From: Myotis daubentonii
Lineage: Eukaryota > Chordata > Mammalia > Chiroptera > Vespertilionidae
Length of the DNA: 64,000 bases
Assembly (NCBI RefSeq): GCF_963259705.1
Contig: NC_081847.1
Coordinates: 72,003,754-72,067,753, forward strand
Direction: 5' to 3'
In this document: positions 10,621-21,784 of the stretch, piece after piece
How positions within the stretch are numbered: the stretch's first letter is position 1
Layout of the letters: each line of letters starts with the position of its first letter
The notes under the pieces: model-generated
Databases searched by the model: none
The model's input: the letters and a program-made list of their open reading frames with translations, nothing else
What the model was told of the DNA's origin: nothing
Position numbers and translations under genes: made by a program

Positions 10621-11299
10621 AAGCCTTTGGCTCAATGCCAGCAGCTGTTTGTTTGTTTGTTTGTTTTTTCTATACTCACTATGTGAGAAAAACAAAACCC
10701 TAATTGCTTAGGCCACATTATTTTGCTTTCTGTTACAGCTGAGCGCACTTGTTAAGATTTATATGTAGTGACACTGCTTCTCTTGTGTGAATCCCTTAAC
10801 TGTCTGTGTCTCTGCTGTTAGGCAGAGGTTTGAAAGGGTTCTGGTTGGGATCAGCTGGGGCCCCTGGGATCCCCGCACCCCGCAACACACCCAGGAGGGC
10901 CGGAGCGGGCAGACAGGGAACCTGCTCACCTGGCCCAGGTCTCCTGCCCTGTGGGGTATATAACCCACTCCATTCAACTGAATTCAAGGCAGTTCTTGGG
11001 TTGCGAGTGCTGGGTGGGCTTTAGGCAAAATGAGCAGGTTCTAGTGTTTGAGGGAGAAATCTTAACCTGACAGAAATACAGAGAATTTTCTATAGCCACG
11101 GGCTCAGCCATGACAGTGCAGTTCATTCAACAGACTGAGTTAAGGTGTGTTTGGGGGTGTCCTCCTTAGACCTCTCTCTGCAGCCTCTCATATCTGGATT
11201 TGGCAAAGAAGAGGTTTGTTTGAGATGAATGTTTCCTCTCTGTTGGCTTACGCTGTCAAGATCTTACAGTTTCCTCTGAAGAGATTATTTACGGTGTAT

Positions 11300-11405
11300 T
11301 CTTTTTATTTTATCTTTCAATTACAGTTTACATTGACTGTTATTTTGTATTAGTTTCAGGTGTACAGTATAGTCGCTAGACAATCATATACTTTACAATG
11401 TGGTC
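11300..11405 (-). repeat. Old L1 3' UTR fragment, second copy
   Basis: It contains 'tttcaggtgtacagtatagt' and 'caatcatatactttacaatg', almost the same as 10560-10620, and extends further upstream ('caattacagtttacattgac'). The downstream sequence is too diverged to follow. Confidence 0.5.
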
Positions 11406-11554
11406 CCCTGGTTTTTCCAGTTCTCACATGGCACCACACAGTTATCACTGTGGACTCTGGATTTCAGTATACTCTGGGTAAGGGGTGTCTGCTCAGTATC
11501 TTTAAATCTGGTTGGCCAGTGGCCTGGGCTATCTTTGGTCATCTTCAGGGTCAG

Positions 11555-11720
11555 TGTTGAAAGGGACATGGGTTGTTCTGCCCAAGAGATCTGGGTTCAA
11601 ATTCCAACTCTGCCACTTACCCATGAGGGGGCACTTAGCTTCTTCAGTAAAATAGACATGGTTATCTTTAATAGGACTATTGTGACGATGGGGGAGATAG
11701 AGGCTTAAAAGCAAAAATCA
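11555..11720 (+). repeat. MIR SINE
   Basis: 'gatctgggttcaaattccaa' followed by 'ctctgccacttacc' and 'agcttcttcagtaaaataga' is the MIR core in plus orientation. Confidence 0.7.
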
Positions 11721-12178
11721 TGATGCAGGCATTCAAGAGATGGCAAACTATTTTAGCTTTGGTTCAAGATGTGTCATGGTTCCTAGACAATCCCGAAACA
11801 TGGTCAGGTTTAATTTAATTAGAAGTAAGTGTGTGCCACATGGCTCCCCTTTGAGGGAACAGTGTCTCGGATTCCCAGTGCTGAGGGCAGACTGCTCAGT
11901 GGTCAGAGCAGGTGCTGGGGCACAGTGGTGTTGAGGTGGGAAACCGCTTTCCATGTTCAGAACTGTCCTATTTCAAATGGTGGTTGCTGCACACTTTTCT
12001 TTTCTGTTATAGAAATAAATCCTCTTCTATGAATATAGAAATAACACACACGCATTGTGCAAATGTAAATAGTTGGATAATGCCTGAAGGGAAAGTGAAT
12101 CTTCTGTGACTTCCTCCACAATGCACCATTATGGCCTGTTTATGTGGCTGTGCTTCCAGTCCTCTTCCTATGCATGTA
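11721..12178. other. Unassigned sequence
   Basis: No gene and no clear repeat. The last part (12013-12178) may already belong to the old L1 that resumes after the CA-rich tract, but the match is too weak to call. Confidence 0.3.
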
Positions 12179-12448
12179 AATACACACACTTGCACACACT
12201 CACCTACACACTCAACACATAAACACTCACATACACTTACACCCACACACTCATACACATATACACACTCACATATTCAGACTCATAGTCACACAGTCAC
12301 ACACATTCACACTCATACACACTCAAACATACACATTCACACACACACTCACACACACATACACACTCAGATTCACACTCACACATACAGTCATACACAC
12401 ACTCAAACATACACATTCATACACACACACACTCATACACACACATTT
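12179..12448. repeat. CA-rich imperfect simple repeat
   Basis: About 270 bp of (CA)n with frequent interruptions (ctc, tac, ttc), giving a His/Thr/Ser-rich 147-codon frame that is pure repeat translation. It lies at the edge of an old L1. Confidence 0.95.
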
Positions 12449-12449
12449 T

Positions 12450-13380
12450 CTTACAAGGGATCATATCTATATCTAGATTTTCCCCCCCTAGTTTTTCATA
12501 TTGATCTATCTCATTCTCTTTATTGGCTGTGTTGTACTCCATTGCCTGGCTGTATTATAATTGCTGTATTATAATTGACTTAGTACCTAGGTGTAGGACA
12601 TTAAGAGTGCTTCCTGTTTATTTTTTTGCTCTTTCAAACAATGTGGTGATGAGTAACTTTGTATCCATATCTATGTATTTCTATAGAGTGGATTTATGTA
12701 TCAAAAGTAATGCACTCTTGGAAATTTGATAACTATTGGCAAGTTTCTCAATAGAGAGTTGTAGCGACTTCCTCTCTCATCAATTCCGTAGGAGTTTCTA
12801 GTTCTTTAAACTCTTGATGACAGTGGGTATTTAATCTTTGCGAATCCAGTGGCTGATAAATGTCTCATAGTTTTAAACAACATATTGAATACTTGTGAGG
12901 GTTTTTTTTCCTTTTCCTTTACCTGCTGTATGTAAGTACTTTTTCATAAGTTGCGTGTTCAAGTCCTTTGTCCGTATTTTCTTTGAGCTACTAGACTTTT
13001 TTGTCGATTGAGAGGCACTCGTCACATTTGAAGGATGTTACCGTTTTGTCACATAGATTGCAGATGTTTTCCGTATTTTCCAGTTGGCTTGCAGTATTGT
13101 CTATGGTGTCTTTTACAATACAAAACCTCTTTTTAAAAAATGAACACAGTCAACCTTAGTCTGTGTGAGTTTCAAATCTTATTCAAAGTGGCCCTCCTAT
13201 CCTTCAGACTAGGGGCACATGCCTGTATTCTCCCCCGGAGTTTTATGTTTTCCCTTTTGCATTTAATTGTTTAATTCATCTGTAACTTACTGAGCGTGGT
13301 GTGGTCTGAAGATCTCACTTTAGTTTTTCCAAATCATTTAGCTAATTGTGAATGTGGTTTTCTGAAAAAGAACGATTGTG
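12450..13380 (-). repeat. Ancient L1M 3' region, minus strand
   Basis: The order of remembered L1M antisense phrases is preserved: 'attgatctatctcattctct', a 'ttaatctttgcgaatccagt' segment, 'caagtcctttgtccgtattt', 'gtctatggtgtcttttacaa' and 'ttaattgtttaattcatctg'. It is heavily diverged and non-coding. Confidence 0.7.
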
Positions 13381-13439
13381 GAAGGACTGGGCTGCCTTTA
13401 TTTCTTAGTCCTTGAGGTGTGTGAGAGGGAGGTAGCTCT

Positions 13440-13610
13440 TGGAAAAGATAAGATGGTAGAAGGAATGGACTCTGGCCTGGGAGTTGGGATCAGGCTGTGA
13501 GTCCTGGGGCAGGTCATTCACCCTCTCTGAACTGCAGTTCCTTCAGTTGCAGAAATAATCTTACCTATGGTGGAGGGTAGGATTAAATGAAACAGAACAT
13601 GCCAGCCCTG
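13440..13610 (+). repeat. MIR SINE
   Basis: 'actctggcctgggagttggg', 'ggcaggtcattcaccctctc', 'tgaactgcagttccttcagt' and 'ggattaaatgaaa' follow the MIR consensus order. Confidence 0.75.
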
Positions 13611-13644
13611 CCTAACCAGAGATATCAGTCCTTTCTGCTTCACT

Positions 13645-13931
13645 TTATATTTTGTTTTTATTGATTTATTTATTTATTTATTTTGCTTTCTTTATTTTAT
13701 TTTATTTTTTTATTGCTTAAGGTATTACAAAGAGTATTACATATGTCTCCTCCCCCCCGCCCCCCCTTGACATTCGAGGTTAGGAGAGAGAAACATTAAT
13801 TGCTGCCTCCTTCATGCCCCCTACTGGGAATCAGGCCTGCATCCCGGGCATGTGCCCTGACCAGGAATTGAACTGGCAAACTACTCGGTTCACAGGAGGA
13901 TGCCCCACCAACTGAGCCACACGGGCCAGGG
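13645..13931 (-). repeat. Older Ves-related SINE, minus strand, with internal L1 tail
   Basis: The minus strand starts 'agccctggcccgtgtggctc' then 'agttggtggggcatcctcct', a tRNA-like head distinct from the younger Ves copies. The body with 'catgcccgggatgcaggcct' and the T-rich tail (13648-13710) are separated by a roughly 55-bp block (13711-13768) identical in type to the L1 3' terminus. Confidence 0.75.
13711..13768 (-). mobile_element. Extremely short L1 3' end inside a SINE
   Basis: The block 'ttattgcttaaggtattaca' plus 'aagagtattacatatgtctc' followed by a C-run matches the final bases of the young L1 subfamily (compare 45740-45790 in reverse complement and 7533-7600). It splits the SINE at 13645-13931, so it probably inserted into the SINE tail. 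I could not define its target duplication in the T-rich context. Confidence 0.65.
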
Positions 13932-14341
13932 CTCTGCTTCCCTTTATAAACGACTGGCCTGAGAGGGCCCCTTGGAGACAGTTGCTCTGTCCTGGGAAAT
14001 CTGGGTCCTCTCCAGGCGCAGTGTCTCCAGTTCCTGCCAGCAGGCTTCCTCTGCTTGGCTTTACCCGCCCCCTGCTCCTGTCTTCCTCCCCTGGGGTGGG
14101 ATCGAGCATCAGCCTGCTCACCTGCCTCTGGGACTCAGGCATTATTGCTCACGGAGGGTTTGACAGGAGTGCTGGCAGATGGTGGTGGATCTGGAGGTCA
14201 GAGGTAGGAGGACAGAGTTGGGGCCTTTCTCTCTAAGTCCTGTCTTCCTGCCAGGAGGAAACCTTCTGTCCTTCCTTTGTCCTCCTGGCAGTGCTCGGGT
14301 TTAATGGCTTGGCCACAGGTGCGGCCAGATGAGGAGAGACT
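13932..14341. other. Unassigned unique sequence
   Basis: No gene or repeat recognised between the SINE and the GA-rich tract. Short frames on both strands overlap without structure. Confidence 0.35.
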
Positions 14342-14650
14342 CGGAGGATGACAAGAGAGGGAGAGAGAGCGAAACGGAGAGCCTCGGGGACGGGAGGAGA
14401 GAGACCAAGAGATCCAGGGAAGAAAGACAGAGAGACACGGTCATGGTCAGGGTGTGTATGCAAATACGTGTCAGAGGAGGGGGAAAGAGACAGGCTGAGA
14501 CGGACTAAGGTGGGCAAGGAGGAGAGAGACAGTTCACGGAAGTAGAGAAAGGAAGAGAGGAGTGGAGAGGGAAGAACACAGGGAAAGAGAGAGCAAGAGA
14601 CAGAAAGGGAAATGCATACAAAGGGAACACGACCCCGACAGAAGCATTTG
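14342..14650. repeat. GA-rich (polypurine) low-complexity tract 1
   Basis: Plus strand is dominated by gagaga, ggaga and aaaga words, giving opposite-strand Ser/Leu/Phe-rich frames that are translation artefacts. A second tract of the same kind lies at 15000-15420. Confidence 0.85.
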
Positions 14651-14689
14651 CTTCCAGAGCAGAATTCAGGGGATGCCAAAAAAACCCAG

Positions 14690-14960
14690 TGAGCAGGATA
14701 AATAATATTTTAATGCGATATTTTAAAAAGTCAAATTGGCAAGCTCCAGCCAGCAGGCCGGCCACCTGTTCTTGTAAATGAAGTTTTAGAGGAGGGGTGG
14801 AGTGGGGTGAGGCAAGGGAGGGAGTGGACAAGGGCGGGCCGGATCCTGTCTTTTCATAAATTTTTGATTCTTTGATCATGATGGAAATTTTTTGCATTAA
14901 TTTTGATTTTTAAAACGATGACATTAAAATAAGATTATTTTGATTGCTGAATTTATTGGC
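14690..14960. other. AT-rich unique block between two GA-rich tracts
   Basis: Complex, non-repetitive AT-rich sequence ('tttttgattctttgatcatg', 'ttgcattaattttgattttt'). It has homeodomain-like TAAT words and no sign of transposon origin. It is a candidate for conserved non-coding DNA, which only an alignment could confirm. Confidence 0.35.
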
Positions 14961-14999
14961 ATCTCCTTAAATGACCTCACCCTGGCCCTGCCCTGAAGG

Positions 15000-15420
15000 G
15001 ATGAAGCGGAGAGAGGAAAATACATCGGGAGAACGGGAGAAAGAGAGTGAGAACCTGATGGAAAGAGGAAAAGAGAAACAGAAGTAGGAGAGGGGATAGG
15101 TGGGGAGGGACAGCAAGTGGTAAGAGAAAACTAGGAGAGAGCATGAAAGAGGAGGGAGTGAAGGAAGCAGGGGAATGAGCAGTGAGGACAAGTAGGACAG
15201 ATCTGCCACAGGAGAGAGGAGGGGAGGCTGATCCAGGTGGAGGGAAGGAAAGGAGAGACTGACAGTGCAGAGAGAAAGGAGGGAGGCATCAGGGGACTAG
15301 GGGGAGGGAAGAGAGGGAGTGAGGACCCAGGAGCAGGGGGAAGAGGCTGGCCAAAGGCAAGGAGAACCTGCCCCAAGATAGAGGCTGAGGAGAGAAGGGA
15401 GGCTGGGAGCACCGCTGTCC
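15000..15420. repeat. GA-rich (polypurine) low-complexity tract 2
   Basis: Purine-dominated words such as ggagagagg and gaggaaaagagaaac continue for about 400 bp. Purine bias is on the same strand as the tract at 14342-14650. Confidence 0.85.
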
Positions 15421-15800
15421 AGTGTGGGGAAGGGCCCTGTCCCCCAACCGCTGGACACTAGCTGATCTGCAGCCCCCCTTAGACAGGAGCTAAGAGTGGA
15501 GGAGGCAGGGGACTTCTGGTCTGACAGTCCTCCGGGGCCACAGGGACACGTTCAGCGTGGGGCTAGACTAGAACGCTCAGGTTCTGGAAGAGGGGACATC
15601 TCCCAAGTCCGGTGTGGGATGACTTCTTTTATTTTTTGGGGGGTGGGGTGGGGAATATTTAGTGTGCATTTATTTATTCTGTGGATCTTTCTGATTTGTG
15701 TATAATTCCCTAGGCCTCTTCCTGGATCATATATTTATGTCTCCAAAGAAATCTACTGGCAGGTAACTTACAGAAGTTGCAAGCTGGGGAGGTTGGTGCT
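15421..15800. other. Unassigned unique sequence
   Basis: No gene or transposon. A short T-run followed by a G-run (15626-15652) is the only low-complexity patch. Confidence 0.35.
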
Positions 15801-15804
15801 GTGG

Positions 15805-15915
15805 TTGTGCCTGGTTACAGGTGAGGAAACCAACCCCTGGAAGAGTGAGGTGACTTGCACAGTCACTTGTAAGAGGCAGAGCCTGGAGGTCTGAGTCCAC
15901 AGCCCCACACTCTGT
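15805..15915 (+). repeat. MIR SINE fragment
   Basis: 'ttacaggtgaggaaaccaac', 'gaggtgacttgcacagtcac' and 'aagaggcagagcctggaggt' are MIR core words. Confidence 0.75.
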
Positions 15916-16194
15916 TCTTGTTCAGTGCTGGAGGTCGGCCAGGCTGTAGCATGTGCCATATGCTAAGGAAAGCAAGCCAGAAAGGACCTCAGTTCAGGAC
16001 ACCCAAGCTTATGTCCACTCCCATCCCAATCTCCATCTGTGTCCTTAAATGCTCCCTTCGGGATCTTTTTGAGTTGTCTCTTTCCTTTCCCGCAGAACCA
16101 GACCATAGGAAATTGGCTATTGCTTATGCATTGACTTTTAGCATTCATAAAATACTACTCGTGCCTCCCTGACTTATTACTGCTCCAAGAAAAA

Positions 16195-16365
16195 GTAAAG
16201 GGAACAAAGGTAACACCTTTGAACACCTACTCCGTTATGCTGGGAGAGAGGAATTATCACACTATTTTGCAGATGTGGAAAGTGAGGCTGGGAGAGTCAG
16301 TAATCTACAGTCAGTGAGAGGTAGGGTGGGGATTCTAACTCAGGTCTGTTTGATTCTGCATCCAG
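16195..16365 (+). repeat. MIR SINE
   Basis: 'gaacacctactccgttatgc', 'ttgcagatgtggaaagtgag', 'gagaggtagggtggggattc' and 'taactcaggtctgtttgatt' follow the MIR order. Confidence 0.75.
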
Positions 16366-16539
16366 TGCTGGCTTCTCTCTACCTATTTGCCTCCTAAGAA
16401 CCAAGCACTCCTGGACCTTTGTGTACAAGTTCCAAGTCCATGTCATCCAGTGCTCTTGTAATGGAATAGTGGGACCAGCTGAGGAAAGGTTATACAGATT
16501 ATAAAAGAAGAAGAGTCTATGGTCAGAGTGGGGACCCAC

Positions 16540-17230
16540 CATTGTTCCCTCACTGAGTAGGACTCAGGTGACTGTAGAGGGACATGTACTATAAAAGCCT
16601 TAGAACCTGGAAAGTCCTTTTCCTTTAAGAGACCTTATGTCCATGACTTCGTGTGCAAATGCTTTAAAGTGCCTATCTAGGCCCCCACTTGCACATCCCC
16701 TGTACTATTTGACATGCAAAGTGTCATATTCAAAAGCAAATTAGTCTGAAATGAATCCTCTTTTACCCTTTTTATTTCCAAAATCCAGATTTAGAATTTA
16801 GGTTCATTATTATGCACAAACACTGCTCAGTTAAGCCTGTTTTAATTTCTCTGTGTGCTTTGTAAACAGGGATTACAAAGACGTTTTGAATTTTCATGGC
16901 AGATTTGGAGTAATATATACATTTGAGCCATTATCACATAATAAATAAATCACCCCCTGAAATTCAGTGTCGATGATGCCATCCCCAGAATGTTGATTTT
17001 TATTCTCCTTATCTTATCACGTGGATGTGTGGCTTTCCTTTTAGAAGTGGCTGGAGGTCTGAATGTGGCTGAAAAATAATGCTTTGCCCCTTGGTATCCA
17101 TTTGGTGGGCATATGCCAACATTAACACTGAGGGGAATGAGACCTCAGCTTGGCTCGTGAAGCTGGACTTGGAAAAACACCCCGTTTATTAAATTTTCCA
17201 CTAAACGGTGACAGTTGTAGGCATTAGTTC
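16540..17230. other. Repeat-free unique block (candidate conserved non-coding DNA)
   Basis: About 700 bp with no repeat I recognise and complex AT-rich composition. No long frame or splice-bounded exon is seen. The character resembles developmental non-coding elements, but conservation cannot be read from one genome. Confidence 0.35.
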
Positions 17231-17534
17231 CTCATCGTCTCTGCCAAATGAGTTGGAAGTGTAGGCTTATCTTGTTATATGCAGATAACAGAGCCATGGG
17301 ACTTGCCGAGGAAGGTCTGACCATCAGAGTGGGTGGCCAGGAGTCAGGACAGGGAAATGACACAGAGAAGCAAACTGAATTTGCAAACTGAATTTTCCAA
17401 AAATGATGGGCAAGATGCGTTTTCCAATGGTGCCACAGGCACGATGCTTTAAAAAATGATCTCTGCACCAGGTTCTGGAGGGAAGGAAATGTGTCCAGTA
17501 GGTAACAAAAGAAGCAATATCTAGTGTGTACTGA

Positions 17535-17720
17535 ATATTTTCTGTTAGATGATGAGCCGCGTTGCCTTATGCTCATCATCTTATTTAATTCTCACAACAA
17601 CCCCTTGAGACATTTGCTGTTACCCCCTGTCACAGATAAGGAATATAAGCCACTGAGAACTCAAACCCAGGTCTGTGTGTCTCAAGCCTTCTTCCAGCCT
17701 CTCTCTTGCTGTGTTTATAT
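17535..17720 (+). repeat. MIR SINE
   Basis: 'ctcatcatcttatttaattc', 'tcacaacaaccccttgagac', 'gtcacagataaggaatataa' and 'caaacccaggtctgtgtgtc' follow MIR. Confidence 0.7.
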
Positions 17721-17729
17721 TGTACCCCC

Positions 17730-18130
17730 AGGGCTGGCACAGTGCAGAGTATTAGAGCAGGTGCTCAGAAATGGTTGCTGAGGAATGAATGAATGAATGA
17801 ATGAATGAACCAGGGAGTTAAAGCAGCGTGTCCCCCTTTTCTCGGGCCATGCTTACCCTGTGACCTTTCACCAAGCTGATGTGTATCCCTAGAGGAGCCC
17901 CAGCTCCAGAAAGGAAGGGCCTGTGAGCAGGTGGCCCCCTCCAGCTCTGCACCCTCACCCTGCTTGGTGCTTTCTCTTAGCTCTTCCAGCATCTGTCTGT
18001 TTGTTTACTCTTAACCTGCATGCAGACAGACTCCACATCTGACTTATTCATAGTTTTATGTATCTCCCAGGTCTAGCGTAGCTCCTGGGCACATAGGAGG
18101 TAGCAGATTTTATATTTTGTTGCACGAGCT
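17730..18130 (+). repeat. L2-like tail fragments with (GAAT)n
   Basis: 'ggctggcacagtgcagagta' with an (AATG)n run at 17787-17809, then 'ctccacatctgacttattca' and 'ctcctgggcacataggaggt', look like pieces of L2 3' ends. Extent and continuity are uncertain. Confidence 0.45.
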
Positions 18131-18374
18131 GGTTTGAGGGTTGCTTGTTGTGAATAAAATGCATTAATGATAGCAGAAATCATTTCAAAGCACTCAATGC
18201 TTTGGGGGAGAATTCCATATTTCAAGCATCAGTCACTTAGGCACAGCCACATTGGTAGGTCAGGTTCTCTGGGCTGCATTGCAGTGGGCGCGAAAGCACC
18301 TCCCAGAGGGAAAAATGGGTCATTGGAGAGAGGAAAGTTCTTATTCTTTTCATGTAAAAAGCACAAAGGTGAAT

Positions 18375-18690
18375 GTACATAAATAGATATATAATATATC
18401 TGAGTTTGACTACTCGAGGTACCTCATGAAAGTGGAATCACACAGTATTTTGCCCTTTGTGATTGGCTTATCTGACTTAACATAATGTCTATAAGGTTCA
18501 TCCATGTTGTAGCCTGTGTCAGAATTTTCTTTCTTTTTGAGGCTGAATGATATTCCTTTGTATGTACATTTTGTTCATCCATCTATCAGGGGACACTTGG
18601 GTTGCTCCCACCTGTAGGTTATAATGTTGCTGTGGACATGGGTGTCCAAGTATCTGTTTACTTGTTCAGATTTTATGCTCAGATGCATTG
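18375..18690 (-). repeat. Old L1 3' region, minus strand
   Basis: 'gactactcgaggtacctcat', 'aagtggaatcacacagtatt', 'taaggttcatccatgttgta' and 'gttcatccatctatcagggg' are antisense L1M words in order. Confidence 0.75.
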
Positions 18691-19640
18691 TTCTTGGGGC
18701 GGGTATGACTCATCTTTGCATCCTCACCCCGGTGGACCTGAGCCCATCATTGGTATTTTGGTTGTGGAGCAGGATGGCTTCAGCAGAGGTGAGAGGGGTC
18801 TTGCATTTGGGCAGGAAAGACTCTCCTGTTTGGGGGTATAAACATGATTAAAAATTGAGTTGATTCTTAAATTCCATTTTATAAGAAATTACAAGAGGAG
18901 AAAAATTAAAATTGTGTTAGAAACATTTTTCCTTTGTGTTTAGCAGACAGGACAGACCCTGTCCATCTGTTGCTTAGGATGTTTCCTTACGAGGTTGCAC
19001 TTGACTCTGGCCCCTTCCATTCTCCATAACTGGTTTGATGCTTACAGAGCATGTGGGAACATAGGGTCAGCAAGGATTTTGAGTGAATGAATGAATAAAT
19101 GAATGAATGAATCCAAGTGTATATGGAAAGTGAGTCTGCCCTGGATTTGAGTCAACAGCCTGCAGCTCACTCATTTGCTTTCAGAGTAAGCAGAGCACAT
19201 CTGCCTAAGGAATAAGCAGGAGGGTGATGCGTGTTTCTTTAATTCCCTAAGCCTGGCGAGAGGGCAACCTCCAGCTCTAGGACGCCTGTCATGTTTTTTG
19301 TCTCTGTCCTGACTCACCTGAGGACAATGGAAAAGCAATCTTACCTGTGGCTTCTCTCTCAGGGGACTTGTGAAATCAAGTGGAATAAGATCTTTCTAGC
19401 TCTTTAATCTCTCAAGAAGAAAGGAATTTTATGAGGATAATAATATGCTGTCCTTGATTCGTGAAAAACCTGCTTGGTACTCATGGTTAGTGGGGGGCAT
19501 TAATTTTAAAGAGCGTTTTTTATTCTTTTTCTTCCTGGCGAGCAGTGAATTTTTGCAACTCTGTGTTCCTAGCTGATGGAAGATATTTGAAAATACAGTT
19601 TGATGATGATGGCGTGGTGATTGCTGATATAATACAGTCA
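18691..19640. other. Unassigned sequence with a short (GAAT)n run
   Basis: Mostly unique. The (GAAT)n run at 19083-19112 probably marks the end of an eroded L2. No gene seen. Confidence 0.35.
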
Positions 19641-19644
19641 ACCA

Positions 19645-19830
19645 ATATACATTGAGTGTTACTAAGTATGAGACTGTGCTTAATGCTTTACCTGTGTTAT
19701 CTCATCCAACCCTCATGACACAGAAAGGTCAGTGCTATAGTTGTACCAATTGCATAGATGGGGAAACTGAGGGCCAAAGAGGTGAAGAGTTGCTCCAGGT
19801 CACACAGATGGTAAGAGGCAGACTTTTACA
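19645..19830 (+). repeat. MIR SINE
   Basis: 'gtgttatctcatccaaccct', 'catagatggggaaactgagg' and 'ggtcacacagatggtaagag' are diagnostic MIR words in the correct order. Confidence 0.82.
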
Positions 19831-19899
19831 TACATGTTGCAATGTAGTAACAATTATAGTAACAATACCCTAATGTAGATGTAAGGCAGCCCCTAAGCA

Positions 19900-20596
19900 T
19901 AAAGGATGGGGGTAGATTTCTAATGGTTTGTGATGAAGAAAGAGCTTTTGTAAAGGGTAGCATCTGAGTGGGCTTCGAAGGACTAGAAGGATGTTAGGGG
20001 ATGGGAAAATAGAGAAGGCCATTTCAGAGCAGCCATTGAGTTTGGGTATGCAGGGTTTATTTGGGATGCAGATGTGGCTGGATATCTAGCTTGCGTTAGG
20101 ATGAATGGGATGGTTTGCTGGGGGTGAGGGATGGCAATGGTGGGTGATGTGAGGATGATAAATGTAGAAAGGGAGTCTGAGGTTAAAAGATGGAAAGTTT
20201 GAATGCTATGCATCTGCCTCCACTGGTGACCACAGGCGGATATTTAGCAAATGATGGCTGGAATTAGGAGGCGCCATAAAATAAAACAGTGACTACCCTT
20301 GATGGAGATGAACCAAACCATCTCATAGGCCCTCATGTGCAAGGCAAACAGATCAGGAAGCTCATCAGTTGCCAATTAGTAATTCCAGGTGACTGGACCT
20401 GTATTAGTGGCCTTCGAATGTAGTGCTCTCAGAGACCCAGGACTGATAGGACGCAACAAAGTTTCTTCAGAGGAATGGGAGAGCACTGTGGCTTCGTGCA
20501 TGAGGACGAGGGGCTTCAGTGGGGCCTATGAGGAAGGTCTTATTGGAGAGCCAGAGGGATGAGCATGGAGCCTTCTAGGTGGTGGCACAGGGCCCC
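19900..20596. other. Unassigned, weak L2-like antisense traces
   Basis: Segments such as 'gaaggccatttcagagcagc' faintly recall antisense L2, but not strongly enough for a firm call. No gene. Confidence 0.3.
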
Positions 20597-21022
20597 GTGA
20601 TTAAGTTTGCTAGGGCTGTTCTCACAAAGTACCATATATGGGGCTCCAAACAACAGAAATGTGTGCGCTCACGGTTCTGGAGGCTAGACGTCTGCAATCA
20701 AGGTGTTGGTAGACTAGTTTCCTCTTGGAAGACCTGAGGAAGAATCTGTTTCGTACCTCTCTTCTAGCTCCTGGCAATCCTTGGCGTTCTGTGGCTTTTA
20801 GACACATGGCTCCGATCTGTGCCTGTTGTCAGGCTGCTGTCTTCTCCTTGTGTGTCTTTGCCTCTGTTTTCTTTTCTTATAAGGAAACCAGTCATTGGAT
20901 TAGGGCCCTCGTTACTTGAGTATGACCTCATCTTAACTAATTACATCTGCAAAGACGCTCTTTCCAAATACGGTCACATTCTGAGGTTCGGGTGGACATT
21001 AATTCCTGGAGGACACTAGACC
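20597..21022 (-). repeat. MaLR LTR, minus strand (second copy)
   Basis: Plus strand shows 'gtttgctagggctgttctca', 'cggttctggaggctagacgt', 'aaaccagtcattggattagg', 'gcaaagacgctctttccaaa' and 'ggtcacattctgaggttcgg', the antisense of a MaLR LTR. It is more diverged than, and of a different subfamily from, the copy at 6094-6500. Confidence 0.8.
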
Positions 21023-21239
21023 TCTCAGTACACACAGGGAACAGGAGCCAGAGTAGGAAACGTGAGGTGAGCTGGGTGAGCCGTTCAACAGGAAGACTTA
21101 ATCCAGTGAGGACAAGGAAGAAGATTCTGCTGGAATAAAATAATGAGGGGTGCTGTTGTCTTGGGCCTGAATACCTCCTCAATGAGTATTAATTCTACAC
21201 AAGCTGGGAGTTTGGAGTCTGCCAGCTTTGGTAAGGGAG

Positions 21240-21625
21240 TGACTTAATGGAAAATAGGTTGAAAGAGGGGATGACTTATGGCAAAGAGCCCAGGTGGGTC
21301 AGTGTGAAAAGAGTTCATGAGTGAGGTCACTCCAGTCTGAACTAGGTTGGGGACAGTGGGCTGGGAAGGAAACAGGGATAGGAGGACATTTTTGAAGGAA
21401 GACACCGCAGGCCTTGGTGAGAGATGGAATGTGGCGGTGGGAAGGATCTTTTGAACCTGGGTGACCAGAATGCTAAGTAGGAAGAGCTGGTTTTGTGGGA
21501 AAGATGATGAGTTTGGCCTTGGATGTGTTGAGTTAGTGCTACCTCTGGGAGGCAGACTGGAGATATCTATGAGACAGCTGGAAATGTGGTCTGCAGCTGG
21601 GAGATGCTTTCCCTCTTTGCTCTGC
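21240..21625 (-). repeat. L2-like fragment, minus strand
   Basis: 'agatgatgagtttggccttg', 'gatgtgttgagttagtgcta' and 'gacagctggaaatgtggtct' match a remembered antisense LINE pattern often found next to L2. Family name is tentative. Confidence 0.4.
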
Positions 21626-21784
21626 TTGAGCAAACTTTAAGTAAAGGGTACTGAAGTGTGAGGAGCCCCTGCTCTCTGAGGGGGTCAGATGATCAGAATT
21701 TATGTAAATGTAGCCACGGACACAGATGCATGTGAATGGAATGAGTCAAGAGTGCACAAGAAGCAAAGATGGCAGAATGATCAT

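Noticed and set aside
12131..12574. 147-codon His/Thr-rich frame
   Set aside because: Pure translation of the CA-rich simple repeat.
14233..15412. Ser/Leu/Phe-rich minus frames of 80-148 codons
   Set aside because: Translation of polypyrimidine strand of GA-rich tracts; resembles membrane segments only by composition.
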